Positions 9,945 through 19,672 of a stretch of DNA of 64,000 bases are shown piece after piece (position 1 is the stretch's first letter; every line of letters begins with the position of its first letter). The notes under the pieces are model-generated. The model saw nothing but the letters and a program-made list of their open reading frames with translations, did no database searches and was not told the origin of the DNA. Position numbers and translations under genes: made by a program. The DNA is from Diploptera punctata (lineage: Eukaryota; Arthropoda; Insecta; Blattodea; Blaberidae), in NCBI GenBank assembly GCA_030220185.1, contig JASPKZ010007541.1:7501-71500 (forward strand). Reading direction: 5' to 3'.

Positions 9945-10320
9945 GTCCACCGCTGTGGTCTCGAGGTAGCGTGCTGTCTTCTCATGCAGCGGGCCCGGGT
10001 TCGATCCCCGGTCGGGACAAGTTTCCTGGATGAGGTTTTTTTGGGGGGGTTTCCTCACTTGTAAGATAAATGTCAGGAAACTGTAAGACCCAGACGATCC
10101 CCGAACACCATGTGACCACCATTATCATCAATATCATATTCGCCTAATTAGCTTAAATTTGATTTAAGGCATCTCCTGGCGTATAATTACCATTATCAAC
10201 TCTCGTATTATCGGAGCAACGTTACCCCGCTTTCCAGGCGTCCCAATCTCAGAAGTACGCCATGCCTGGAGAGAACACCAGAAATTCCAAATGACAACCT
10301 GGGGCATATGAAAAAAAATA
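9945..10320 (+). mobile_element. SINE family 2 (tRNA-derived), full length
   Basis: Head GTCCACCGCTGTGGTCTCGA with A box TGGTCTCGAGG and B box GGTTCGATCCC. The body is shared with family 1 (TGAGGTTTTTT, CCTCACTTGTAAGA, AAATGTCAGGAAA). The tail CCAGGCGTCCCAATCTCAGA ... ACAACCTGGGGCAT ends in A8. Flanked by an approximate direct repeat TGATGAAT (left about 9937-9944, right 10322-10329). Pol III transcription is expected from the two boxes. Confidence 0.88.
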
Positions 10321-10494
10321 TTGATGAATAAATCTGATAATCTCTTTGAAAATATTTGATTGCTATGTAAGTTGCCATGTAATCATAACAAATATGTGGA
10401 AGAAGTCAATATTAATTTAATTGAATAAATTTAGTTATTTATCCTTCAGATACATTGCCACTAATAATAGCATTCATTCGTAGGTTTACATGCA

Positions 10495-10680
10495 GCTTCA
10501 TTTTATGGACATGTTAAACGAATGGACCAAATTCACTTTCAAACGAAATATTGGAATTATACGAAAATAGAACTAAAGCACCAGTGGATACTATAAAATG
10601 GATTGATGAAATAAAAAAGATCTTAACATTTGGCAGGAATTACTCAAGAAGATATCATAAACAGAGCTATCTTTAGAATA
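10495..10680 (+). pseudogene. LINE C-terminal fragment, short and degraded
   Basis: Different frames in turn give 'FYGHVKRMDQ' and 'TIKWIDEIKKDLNIWQELLKK', the pattern seen at the ends of LINE ORF2 proteins (a 'GHV.RM' block followed by 'W..EI..DL'). Frames change and stops intervene. The identification is only suggestive. Confidence 0.4.
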
Positions 10681-10682
10681 GA

Positions 10683-10905
10683 TATACAGCCGGCTTAGAA
10701 ATCGCCCGGAAGTAAGATCGGAATATATAACCTCACATTTGGTAAACATGAAACATTATAATTATTTTTAGCTTCTGATATTGTATTATTTGCTAAATAG
10801 TCACTCCAAATCCAACGCGAGGTTGAGTTTTACATTAGAAAAATCACTCGAGATTTTGTCGCTTGTGATTTTTTCAGAAAAATACCTCTTCTTAGATTGC
10901 TCTTG
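10683..10905. repeat. Interspersed repeat I, copy 1
   Basis: About 220 bp shared with 40137-40365: TACAGCCGGC, AAATCGCCCGGAAGTAAGAT, TAACCTCACATTTGGTAA, TAAATAGTCACTCCAAATCC, GAGGTTGAGTTTTACATTAG, TTGTGATTTTTTCAGAAAAA. No coding capacity and no TIR seen. Confidence 0.85.
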
Positions 10906-11635
10906 ATAAACGTCCATTACTTTGTGGTTCCTTATTAGGACATACGAACTGCACCCTGAGAGAAGAATGTTTTCCCTACAACAATATTGGGATAAATATA
11001 CTGGCAGCGAAGACAACCTCATCTGTCAACCTCTGGATATAGGTCTACTTTTTTTACAAAGTACAAATTCTATGTCAGACGTCTTGTTAATTATTAACGC
11101 TTTTAAGTTGACAAACAGGAGGTCATTTTACATGATCGATATTATCTTCCGTCCTTACTCTGTCATATACAACTAACTTTCTGCATCGAAGTACAGACAT
11201 GTGTTGACATATGCATGGCAAAGTTCCAGTTACGAAGTTGATATTCTGCTGCATCATTTGATAATGCGATTACTGTGACTTTTGATATTGCAGTGTGGTT
11301 GCATCGTACATGTTGTAGCATGTCCACATGAATTTCCCTTGTCAAGTGTGCATACTGTTTAATTTAGTTGTGTCTAAATCACTTCTTAGTAACACCACAT
11401 GTGCATTTAGATTACGAATAAAGGAAGAGCGTACCACAATACAGCAACTTCTAATTTTTTAAACATTGACAGGTACATACTGCATGTGTTCTTATATATT
11501 CTTGCATGCAGATGTCGTACAGCTTTTTGCCAAATAACACCTTTTTATATATTTATTTTGTCATAAATATCTGCTATTCGGTATTGTTCCTTCGGCTACT
11601 TGGTATTTCTCCAGGTTTTAAATTTAACGTTCAAT
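10906..11635. other. Gene-free stretch
   Basis: Short frames at 10922-11176(+) and 11163-11345(-) have no recognisable features. Nothing else is supported. Confidence 0.5.
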
Positions 11636-11639
11636 CAAG

Positions 11640-11860
11640 AATATATTCTCCTTCTTCTTCTACTTATTCTTGCACGGATTGAACCTTTTTGGTTCGTTCC
11701 GGCTCCGCGTATTATAGCTGCTGTGTCCGTCTCTTTCGTGGTCATACCCGATCTCTTTTTCCTCCACCTTGGTTGATAGTTCAGACTTTTCCTAGACAAT
11801 CTGTTGGTATCTATTCTGCAGACATATTCATACCATTTTCTTCTATACTCATGCATTTTA
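11640..11860 (-). pseudogene. LINE ORF2 C-terminal fragment
   Basis: The minus frame starting at 11856 reads 'YRRKWYEYVCRIDTNRLSRKSLNYQPRWRKKRSG'. This is a degraded form of the 'KW..HV.RM..DRLP...L.YQP.G.R..GRP' end of LINE proteins such as the one at 4856-5470. No RT motif remains. Confidence 0.6.
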
Positions 11861-12061
11861 TCTGTTAAACTGAGTATTTATAGTTTTTTTTAAAGAATAT
11901 GTAACTATAAAACTCCGTAGTTGACTAGTTGTATACGATGCAGCGAGGCTACTTTGCTGACCTTCGGATGGTGTTAGCGGTTGCACACATAGTTTCACAC
12001 GTGAATGACATTGATAGCTATTCGAACTGTACAGAATTATATAAAATTCTCCTCTCACTTA

Positions 12062-12290
12062 TTCAACTAAACATAAGAACACGTTAATTATTTTTTATTT
12101 TAGCTCATTTATGCCAAGAAGATCGGGATAAATAGATTCACGGGCAACGCCGGGTAATCAGCACAGGGGTATCTAAAAATAATTACGATATAAATTTAGA
12201 ATTTTTTTCCTTTTTCTTGTTCAATTAAACATAAAACAACATTAATATCCATTTATTTAGGCGTAGCAGCGCACGCTGGGTATTAGTTCC
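12062..12290 (-). repeat. Interspersed repeat J, one unit with its head
   Basis: On the minus strand it begins TACCCAGCGTGCGCTGCTACGCC, continues with TAAATAAATGG and the unit GATACCCC-GTGCTGATTACCCGGCGTTGCC, and ends with ATCTTCTTGGCATAAATGAG. Same order as 54015-54360. Confidence 0.85.
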
Positions 12291-12491
12291 TGATGATATG
12301 ATGGATGATAAATGATAATGAAGCGCCAGAGAAGTTCTTAACCTTAAGTTAACCTAAATTCCAGATCATGGGCAACCACAAGAATAATTCCTTTTAAGGA
12401 AAAATTCCTCTGATCTGACCCGGAATCGAACCCGGAATTTTAAGAACTACAGTAAAAAATCACTGACCACTTGCCCATGAAGTTGGTCGCT
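12284..12491 (-). mobile_element. SINE family 3 (tRNA-derived), tail truncated
   Basis: Minus-strand head GCGACCAACTTCATGGGCAA with B box near GGTTCGATTCC (12420-12432 in reverse). The body AAGGAATTATTCTTGTGGTT, GGTTAAGAACT, CATTATCATTTATC is shared with 14585-14893. The shared 3' tail T is absent here. Confidence 0.8.
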
Positions 12492-13089
12492 AGCTACAAT
12501 GTTTTGTCTTCGGTCTGTTTGATAACTCCATGTAATTCTTGTATTGTTTGTATTATAGTTTGATTTTTAATTTATCTATTGCAGTATATGTCTAACCCAT
12601 ATTATACATGTATTCCGGTTCTATAATTACATTTTATTTTGAAAGTAGATTTAAATGTATGATGTATTGTTTTATAATTACACCTAATCTTTAAAAAATG
12701 TCAGCCGGATAGAGCAATTAAGGAAATATATGCATCTGATGCGGTGAACCTAATACATATGCAGGGAGTGCCACAGTAAAGATTCTATTTGAATGAAAAT
12801 GACACCATTTTTTTTTAAATTTTGTGTTTAAAATGACAATGGAGCAACGTTATACCTAGAGTGTCGCTTTATGTTTAGTGAACCCATTAGCAGAATCGTG
12901 TTGTAGAATAAAAAAGTCTCTTTCAGCTGCGATATATTGGCTACACTCCTATTACAGTGTTATGGCTACAGCACTTTCAGTTAGGAATTTTATGAATATT
13001 AATTGGGAGGGTAAAATTAAGTAAAATTCCTCCTTCCATAAAGAAACCGCAACGCAAAAAGTGTTGTTAAAAGCCAATGACCCAATTTG
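12492..13089. other. AT-rich stretch, nothing recognised
   Basis: No supported ORF, repeat or RNA. Confidence 0.5.
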
Positions 13090-13330
13090 GGACAAGGTGA
13101 TTTTACAGTATTAGTTTTGATTACTGATTACCATATCTGCTTCTGGATCAGGGTTCGTGGGTTCAGTCTCGACTACAGTCGACGAATTGAATTCTTATTA
13201 TGGTTTCATTCGAAAGGGAATTGAACATACATACCCTTTATTGTAGACATAAGGGTAAAAAACCGTGAAAGAAGACATACCTAAGGTACGTTTGTTGGCA
13301 CTTTCACGACCAGATTAAATATTGTTAATA
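13090..13330 (+). mobile_element. Possible SINE family 6 (tRNA-like head)
   Basis: A tRNA-like stretch (TGATTACTGATTACCATATC ... GTGGGTTCAGTCTC as degenerate B box) is followed by CATACCTAAGGTACGTTTGTTGGCACTTTCACGACC. The segment at 30043-30300 has the same order of landmarks (GATTACCATACTCGCC, GGTTTCAATCTC, TGGTACCTAA, TTTGTTGGCCCTTCCACATTC). Weak but repeated pattern. Confidence 0.45.
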
Positions 13331-13349
13331 CTTTCTTACTTTAGAAGGA

Positions 13350-13808
13350 ATGAAAACTATTATTCTACCAGTTATATTATATGGTTGCGAAACACGTACT
13401 CTTACTTTAAGGGAGGAAAGAATATTACGAGTATTTGAGAATAAAGTTCTTAGGAAAACTTTTGGACCAAAGAGAGATGAACAGACAGATGAATGGAGAA
13501 GACTACATAACAATGAACTACATGAACTTTATAGGAAGCCAGATATAATAAGAAGAGTTAAGTCTCGTAGACTGCAATGGGCAGGACATGTTGCGCGTAT
13601 GTGGAATGAAAGACGTGCATGGAAGCTTCTTTTAGGAAAGCCAGAGGGAAAACGCCCAGTTGCTAGACCAAGAATGAGGTGGGAGAATAACATTAGCTAT
13701 GGTTTGAGGGAAGTAGATTATACAGGGAATGATTGGAAAGCATTAGTTCAGGATAGGGATGTATGGAGAGCTTATGTCCGCGCAGCCATGAACCTACGGG
13801 TTCGATAG
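13350..13808 (+). pseudogene. RTE-clade LINE, 5'-truncated ORF2 end with TSD
   Basis: An open frame of 152 codons reads the C-terminal end of an RTE-type protein: 'TIILPVILYGCETRTLTLREERILRVFENKVLRKTFGPKRDE', 'HNNELHELYRKPDIIRRVKSRRLQWAGHVARM', 'KPEGKRPVARPRMRW', ending 'RAAMNLRVR' and stop. The insertion (about 13355-13823, tail GTAAGTAAGTAAG) is flanked by AAGGAATGAA at 13345-13354 and 13824-13833. The ATG at 13350 therefore belongs to the target-site duplication and is not a native start. No RT catalytic core is present. The related copies are at 36165(-), 41488, 50885(-), 56404(-), 59470(-) and 61235. Confidence 0.9.
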
Positions 13809-14117
13809 TGCCAGTAAGTAAGTAAGGAATGAATATTAGTTCTTGCTCAGTGCTGTAAAATGACAATATCAATTTCATAATGTATTATCCTCCCTGTCTC
13901 TCTCGTCGCCTTAATTTTACCTTTCCATTATAGGCAATTTTACGTGCCCCACGCTACACGGGTCTTACCAAGACACAGTCTGTCGAGAGAAAATTTGAAT
14001 CTATGGATAACACTCTTAGTAGTTTAACCAGACAAATACATTGAGGTCCTCCACCTCTGAGACAACACGGACATGTAAAAGAAAACTATTAACTCATACA
14101 TTCATACCAACCAAGGC

Positions 14118-14212
14118 GAATATGATATGGATTGTGGTTGCCAAATGATGTTCGAGTACCGTTTGGGCCTTGAAGTTTTTTGACCTGTCTCTCAGGTATG
14201 AAAAAACCCCTT
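14118..14212 (-). mobile_element. SINE family 1/2 internal fragment
   Basis: Contains GTACCGTTTGGGCCTTGAAG and CTCTCAGGTATGAAAAAACCCC in the order of the SINE-1 minus strand. Head and tail are missing. Confidence 0.65.
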
Positions 14213-14394
14213 AAGGCAGCCCTCATATATTCCAAGGGTATCTTAGTTACCTGCTAGATGTCTCAGTGAGTCGGTGTGTTGACCGCATGCTACTCATGAC
14301 ATCTATGGGCAAATAAGGTAACTAAATTGAATTGGCATATTAACTCCTAACAAAGAAGAGGTTATGGCTGAACATTGGTCTACACCATTATAGA

Positions 14395-14470
14395 TAAGAT
14401 AAATATACGAATAAAAGACTGTGACTTCTTTTATCAAGAGTCTCAGGTTCGATTATCGACTAAGCCATAT
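14395..14470 (+). other. tRNA-like sequence
   Basis: A B-box match (AGGTTCGATTATC) follows a tRNA-like D/anticodon region. Probably a SINE head relic. No full cloverleaf. Confidence 0.35.
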
Positions 14471-14584
14471 AATGTTTTTTTCTTTTTTTCATAATGTATG
14501 GAATTGAGTTCATTCTGTCTTAAGTCACAGTGCACTACTTGATATAAACAATTGTGAAATTCCGTTCTTAGGCCAACAAACTGA

Positions 14585-14893
14585 AACTTTTTTTTCCTCC
14601 AATGCCCCAGGTTGTCATTTCGACATTTCTGGTGTTCTTTCCTGGCATTGGCTTAATTGTAACCCACTTCTGAAGTTGGGGGCCTAGAAGACGGAATTAC
14701 GTTACCCCGATGATATGATGTGTAATAAATGGTAATGAAGAGCCAGGAGTTCTTAACCTAAATTCCAGACCATTGTCAACCATAGGAATGATCCCCTTTA
14801 AGGAAAAATTTCTATGGTTTGACCGGGAATCGAACCCGGGACCTCATGAACAGTAGTCAGAAACGCTGACTACTAGCCCATGAGGCTGGTCAC
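14585..14893 (-). mobile_element. SINE family 3 (tRNA-derived), full length with TSD
   Basis: On the minus strand: head GTGACCAGCCTCATGGGCTA, B box GGTTCGATTCC, body (AAATTTTTCCTTAAAGGGGA, GTTAAGAACTCC), then tail T (CTTCAGAAGTGGGTTACAAT ... CAACCTGGGGCATTGG) ending in a GA-rich A tract. Flanked by ACAAACTGA at 14576-14584 and 14894-14902. The tRNA head differs from family 2, but the tail is the same. Confidence 0.9.
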
Positions 14894-14962
14894 ACAAACT
14901 GATTCTGAAATGAGAGAATGCATCATGGTAACAATACGAGTTTTTGTACAATGTTTTACCAG

Positions 14963-15505
14963 GGTCCACCGCTATGGTCTCGAGGTAGGGTGCTGCCTTC
15001 TCACGCAGCGGACCCGGGTTCGATCCCCGCTCGGGGCACGTTTTCTGGGTCAGGTTTTTTCAGGGGTTTTCCTCACCTGTAAGACAATTGTCAGGATACT
15101 TTAAGGCCGAAACGGCCCCCGGACATCATCTGGCCAACATTATCATCTATATCGTATTCACCTCATCGTCATCACCCAATATATGTTTTACGAAAAAATA
15201 TACCTAATTAGGAAGACTATTTAACTCATGCCCCAAGTGGGAGTCAATGACCAATTATATTTCAATGATTTTTATTAACAACCAATCACAGTCGTGTTTC
15301 GCCTAGAATTTATCAAACAAAGTTTATCATATTAAAGAGAACACCTCCTTTTTAACATTCTGAATAGATCATAGTATTATTTTGCTTTGGGCAGCGTAAC
15401 CCCTACTTCCAGGCGCCCCAACCTCAGAAATGGGTTACAATACGCCAATGCCAGGAGAGAATACCTGAAATGTCGAATGACAAACAGGTGGCATTGAACA
15501 AAAAA
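14963..15505 (+). mobile_element. SINE family 2, full length, interrupted by element A
   Basis: The head starts GTCCACCGCTATGGTCTCGA at 14964, with B box GGTTCGATCCC. After the body the SINE is broken at about 15214 by an element A fragment and resumes at about 15385 with CAGCGTAACCCCTACTTCCA, ending GCATTGAAC plus A7. The whole is flanked by ATGTTTTACCAG at 14951-14962 and 15506-15517. This proves one SINE insertion later entered by element A. The 74-codon frame at 14880-15104 is spurious. Confidence 0.92.
15215..15384 (+). mobile_element. Element A, left-end fragment
   Basis: GACTATTTAACTCATGCCCC through CTCCTCCTTTTTAACATTC and CATAGTATTATTTTGC. The right two thirds, including the hairpin end, are absent. 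Confidence 0.88.
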
Positions 15506-15605
15506 ATGTTTTACCAGTGAAGGTACCAATTTATTCGGCATCAGGTCTTGGGAACTGTTGTGCCAAGGATTTATATAAGAGTTACTTTGAAAGAACAGTA
15601 AAACT

Positions 15606-15939
15606 CGGTTTTAAGGCGCAACAGGCCTAGTAATCTTTGCCTATCAATCGGTGCTGTATCACACCCACTGTGTTAATCACTGACGTGAAAGATCATCTAG
15701 CCAGCACAGGGCTGACATGTGGATACCATTTCACATTCTCCAGCGGTTATAGCTCAATTCTTAACCTGGAGCCGCTCCATATTGTAGCTACTCAAATTCC
15801 TCACGATTCTTGGTAGACACTCTTCCCATACCAGCCGAAATGCATGAGAAATGTTTCTCTCTATGGGAACTCGACAGCAAGTCCCAGATCTCTGTACCAG
15901 GGCAGCATGCCTTAAACGTCTCAGTTAGAGCGCGGGACT
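15606..15939 (-). mobile_element. SINE family 5 copy 1
   Basis: On the minus strand it begins TCCCGCGCTCTAACTGAGAC (A-box-like) with a weak B box. The body is shared with 45570-45900: GCTGG, TTGAATAGC-like, CAGGTT, GAGAATGTGAAATGGTATCC, ATGTCAGCCCTGTGCTGGCT, AGGCCTGTTGCGCC. The two copies are clearly homologous along their length. Confidence 0.7.
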
Positions 15940-15989
15940 CTAAAAATATTACCATCTAAGTTTTCTGAAGGCTAAATAGAAAGTTCCTG

Positions 15990-16450
15990 AACGGTATTTT
16001 TTTCTCTTCTTCTTGTTCTACGTCATATAATTGGACATAGAGCTGTTTCCGCATCAAGAGACCGTATCCCTCCATCTAGTTGTGAGGAGCCGAATATTTC
16101 TTCTTTCTTTGAGTTGGGAATGAAGCAAAATTTGTGGGAGTCTATTGGGTGTCATTGTTTCCATATGTTGCAGTCAGTTAGATCTTGAATTTTATCCATG
16201 ACACTGCAGATGTTTAATTCTTATTTCTTGACAATAGTTATTTTCTAACTGCTACTGCTACTGAACGTAAGATTTTCTTTTCAGCTACTTCTATTCCTTC
16301 ATCTAATGAATTAAGTGTTCACTTGTCACAAGCATATGTCAACATAGGTGCTGCAATAGTTTTACAGAATATTGTTTAATCTTTAACGTTTTTTTTAGAG
16401 TTCTTCTAATTGTACCGCACATATGATTTGTTGTTATATGTTTTCATTGC
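15990..16450 (-). pseudogene. LINE ORF2 C-terminal fragment
   Basis: Minus-strand translation in shifting frames gives 'KTIAAPMLTYAC', 'LDEGIEVAEKKILRSVA' and further degraded blocks. These correspond to the same region as 'KIMAVPVLTYASENWTLNRSDRKK...LRSVAGV' at 5100-5215. Multiple stops; non-functional. Confidence 0.6.
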
Positions 16451-16539
16451 CACAATTTATAATATGCCTTGTAACTGGCTCCTATTTTTATATAATTTTG
16501 TTTTCCCTCTCCCTTTAACTAAAAAATTATAATGCATAA

Positions 16540-16540
<1 letters not shown>

Positions 16541-16575
<35 letters not shown>
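16541..16575. repeat. (AT)n microsatellite
   Basis: A pure AT tract directly abutting the 3' end of a SINE-1 copy. Confidence 0.95.
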
Positions 16576-16577
<2 letters not shown>

Positions 16578-16802
16578 ATCCATCCATAGTAATTCTGCCC
16601 GAGGGCAGGTCTTTCACTGCAATTATAGCATTTTCATGCTCTTCTTAGCAGCTTTACTAGGGAATTGTAAGTGTGGTAGCTTTCCACACCGGTGAAGGAT
16701 GAGGATGATGATCATAAGAATGATAATGATGGCCATGTGATTTCGGAGACCGTTTGGGCCTTAAAGTTTTCCTGACTTTGTCTTACAGTTGGGGAAAACC
16801 CC

Positions 16803-16803
<1 letters not shown>
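16576..16803 (-). mobile_element. SINE family 1, tRNA head missing
   Basis: On the plus strand ATCCATCCATAGTAATTCTG, GCCCGAGGGCAGGTC, CTTTACTAGGGAATTGTAAG, TTTCCACACCGGTGAAGGAT, GTTTGGGCCTTAAAGTTTTC. The copy stops before the tRNA head, where an (AT)n tract begins. AT tracts lie on both sides. Confidence 0.88.

Positions 16804-16851
<48 letters not shown>
16804..16851. repeat. (AT)n microsatellite
   Basis: A pure AT tract joined to the truncated 5' side of the SINE-1 copy. Confidence 0.95.
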
Positions 16852-16855
<4 letters not shown>

Positions 16856-16859
16856 TATT

Positions 16860-16981
16860 ATTTAATTAAATAAAAATAAAACAAAGTTTTATATGGTTTT
16901 CATATTTATTAAAATATAAATTAGTTACAGCTGTTTTGGTAGTTTGTACCCTTCTTCAGACATGATAACAAATTAATGCGT

Positions 16982-16985
<4 letters not shown>
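16860..16985 (-). repeat. Possible Penelope-type 3' end relic
   Basis: On the minus strand it reads GTCTGAAGAAGGGTACAAAC ... AAAACAGCTGTAAC followed by an AT-rich tail with AATAAATATG. A CTGAAGA(A/T)G block a short distance before AAACAG/AAACGT is typical of Penelope-like element ends, but no coding sequence is attached. Confidence 0.35.
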
Positions 16986-17028
<43 letters not shown>

Positions 17029-17056
17029 CATTATATATATATATATATATATATAT
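16986..17056. repeat. (TTA)n then (AT)n microsatellite
   Basis: About 43 bp of TTA repeat, CATT, then about 24 bp of AT. Confidence 0.95.
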
Positions 17057-17454
17057 TATTTCTGTAAGTGAACTGAGCCCAAGTACGAGCACTTATTCAT
17101 TCGGGTTTAATACTGTGTAAAACATTTATTTATAAATATTTTTTATTCATAATAAGTTAGCGTTTTATGTAACGAACACTATTCAATACTTCAGGACAGT
17201 AACATCGCAATTAAAATATGTGCTCGGAAGGATTAAGGAAGTTCTTTAATAACTCAAGTCTATGAAATTTGGACGTGAAAATCCGACATTTTACTTATAA
17301 ACTAGTTATTTCTGCATTGATGTTAATTTACTTACCGAAAATCTACGACACGGTGCTCAGGGCTTCGGTTGCCTTATAAAGGAAATGAAACTCAGGATTG
17401 TTAGCCCTTAAAAACATATTTAAATAGAAGGGAGCACGGTACCAGGCCGACTGA
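17057..17454. other. AT-rich stretch, nothing recognised
   Basis: No supported ORF, repeat or RNA. Confidence 0.45.
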
Positions 17455-17800
17455 GTAATAAAAACTACAAGAAAAAGAGATCAGAAACAAGTGATACTCT
17501 ACGCCTACTGGAAGCATGCAAAATGAAAGTTCTGAGAACAATAGAAAAACATAACATTAAGAAATCACATTAGATGTAATATCAAAAGAAAAAAATTACA
17601 AATAGAACAAATTTCAAACTGGACAAACAATAGAAAGAAAGAATGGAATGAACATATAAATAGAATGGGAAACGACAGAATAGTTAAAATAGCTGGGGAT
17701 AAAATCCCTACTGGGGAAAGAAATATTGGACACCCGAAAAAATGGAAAGATACAATTGAGGCAGTACATTGAAGAGGAACAGACACCTTGTTTACATTGG
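17455..17800 (+). pseudogene. LINE ORF2 C-terminal fragment (second type)
   Basis: Plus-strand frames give 'SDTLRLLEACKMKVLRTIEKHN', then 'NEHINRMGNDRIVKIAGDKIPTGERNIGHPKKWKDTIEA'. This fits the C-terminal layout common in insect LINE proteins ('..LLEAAEMK.LR.I....NEHI.RM...RI.K.A.D..P.GRR..GRP.KRW.D'). Frames change and there are stops. The minus frame at 17565-17849 is its shadow. Confidence 0.7.
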
Positions 17801-18157
17801 ATGAAAAAAGAAGAAGAAAAAGAGAAGGTACTTGAACATTACTGAACAACTAAATTACCCTGTGATATAATTTAATTTATATCACCCAGTACGCGTAGTA
17901 TCAATTTTATGGTCATAAAAGGAGCAATGGCGTGGACAATAAAACCCGTCAGACTTTTCTGAGGCATGAGTGTCGCTAGGGACAAACTTATTGTAAGTTT
18001 CAGACAGCGCAAATTGAGTTTCATTCCATTATCACTCGCTAGACTTTCATAGAGATACTACACGGTTATTTCGACTTCACGTTTTTAAAAGAACTGTCTG
18101 TCACATTGAATAAATTGCCCTACTTCCGTTTCTATAGATTTATAGTACTGGTAATAG

Positions 18158-18159
18158 TA

Positions 18160-18201
<42 letters not shown>
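18158..18201. repeat. (AAT)n microsatellite
   Basis: An AAT run of about 44 bp next to a SINE/LINE tail block (GAGTTAAGACCATAAGGTCT) at 18213-18262. Confidence 0.95.
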
Positions 18202-18271
18202 TATGTATTCTGGAAGAGTTAAGACCATAAGGTCTTCTCTTCCACTCAACCAGCACAAATTACAAGTACAT

Positions 18272-18602
18272 TCATCCATCCATAGTAATTCTGCCCGAGG
18301 GCAGGTCTTTCACTGCAATCATGGCATTTCCATGCTATGCTTTGCAGCTTTACTAGGGAATTCTAGGTGTGGTAGCTTCCCGTTACTTTCCACACCGGTG
18401 AAAGATGATGATGGTGATTATGATGATAATGATAAGGATGATGATGATAGCCATATGATTTCAGGGATCGTTTGGGCCTTAAAGTTTTCCTGACATTTGT
18501 CTTACAGGAAACCTCACCCAGAAAAACTGTCCCGACCGGGGATCGAACCAGGGTCCACTGCGTAATAAGGCAGCACGCTACCTCGAGACCACAGCGGTGG
18601 AC
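18272..18602 (-). mobile_element. SINE family 1 (tRNA-derived), full length with TSD
   Basis: The minus-strand head GTCCACCGCTGTGGTCTCGA carries the A box; the B box is altered (GGTTCGATCCC read from 18538-18550). The tail contains a small hairpin (CATAGCATG..CATGGCATT region) and ends ATGGATGGATG. Flanked by TTACAAGTACAT at 18260-18271 and 18603-18614. Frames at 18203-18493 and 18472-18663 are spurious. Confidence 0.93.
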
Positions 18603-18714
18603 TTACAAGTACATATTTGACAATATAGATTATGTATACACGATACTAATTACAAAGAATTAAAAATATGTTAAATGTTGCAATGGAAATTTCATGTACT
18701 AACAACATTTTATA

Positions 18715-18758
18715 CGATGATAATAATAAAGATAATAATACTTATGATGATGATGATG

Positions 18759-18794
<36 letters not shown>

Positions 18795-18815
18795 GTAATA
18801 ATAATAATGATAATT
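18715..18815. repeat. (GAT)/(AAT)n compound microsatellite
   Basis: Runs of GAT then AAT with interruptions. The Asp/Asn frame is an artefact. Confidence 0.93.
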
Positions 18816-19014
18816 ATAGCATAAATATGATAAATTATACGAGAAATTATAACTTCAAACCACATTGGATTGGAATCAAAATACAAATTAATATACTATG
18901 TACCTTACACTGGGTAATGACAAAGTCAATTGTAATCACGATATCACTATTATTTGCTTATTTCGGTCACACACTTTTATGAGTATCGAAATATACTTGT
19001 TTCTAAATGTCACA

Positions 19015-19505
19015 GACTATTTAACTCATGCCCCAAATGGTAGTCAATGACCAATCACGTTTCAATAAATTTTGTATTACAACCAATGACAGTCGTGTTC
19101 ACCTCGCTCTTTATCGATTTCTCTTTATCTGCTCCTGCTTTTGTGATTAAGAAAGCTCCTCCTTTTTAATATTCTGAACAGGTCAGAGCATTATTTTTCT
19201 CCTACAAATACATTGAATATAGCAAATAATGAACAATTCCTTGATTTTACCGAGTTGTTTACTAAAAAATAAATGAATAACCTATAATGTTGATTATAAT
19301 GTACAGTTTGATGTGTTTCATTATTTCTCCACTAGGGTGCATTCTTACAATACTCCAATCCTATTTGGCAATAAATAACATAATCAAGTTTCAGTGAATA
19401 AACATACCACACGTTTCTGATTTGTTTCTAACATCGCCATTTACATTAAATATATAAATATTAAAAATGCCGGTAACTATATTTAAATAATTACTTTTGA
19501 GTTAG
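19015..19505 (+). mobile_element. Element A, right hairpin end lost
   Basis: GACTATTTAACTCATGCCCC to TGACAGTCGTGTTCACCTCG, CTCCTCCTTTTTAATATTC, TCCACTAGGGTGCATTCTTA, TTTGGCAATAAATAACAT and AATATTAAAAATG. It stops before the long hairpin. Confidence 0.88.
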
Positions 19506-19672
19506 TGATTACGCTAGTTCGGGTTAGCTCCTACAACTGCGATGGATGCGTGTAACCAATTCGGCTATTTAATGTTGACTAAAATAATATCCAGAATTAT
19601 TACAGAATCTGCCTCTGTCATTTTACAGAATACATGTTTGAGAGTAAGGATTATCCTTACTCCATGGCATAT

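Noticed and set aside
9945..10020. tRNA gene at each SINE-1/2 head
   Set aside because: Same head recurs at many loci with a fixed non-tRNA body and duplications of the target; these are SINE heads.
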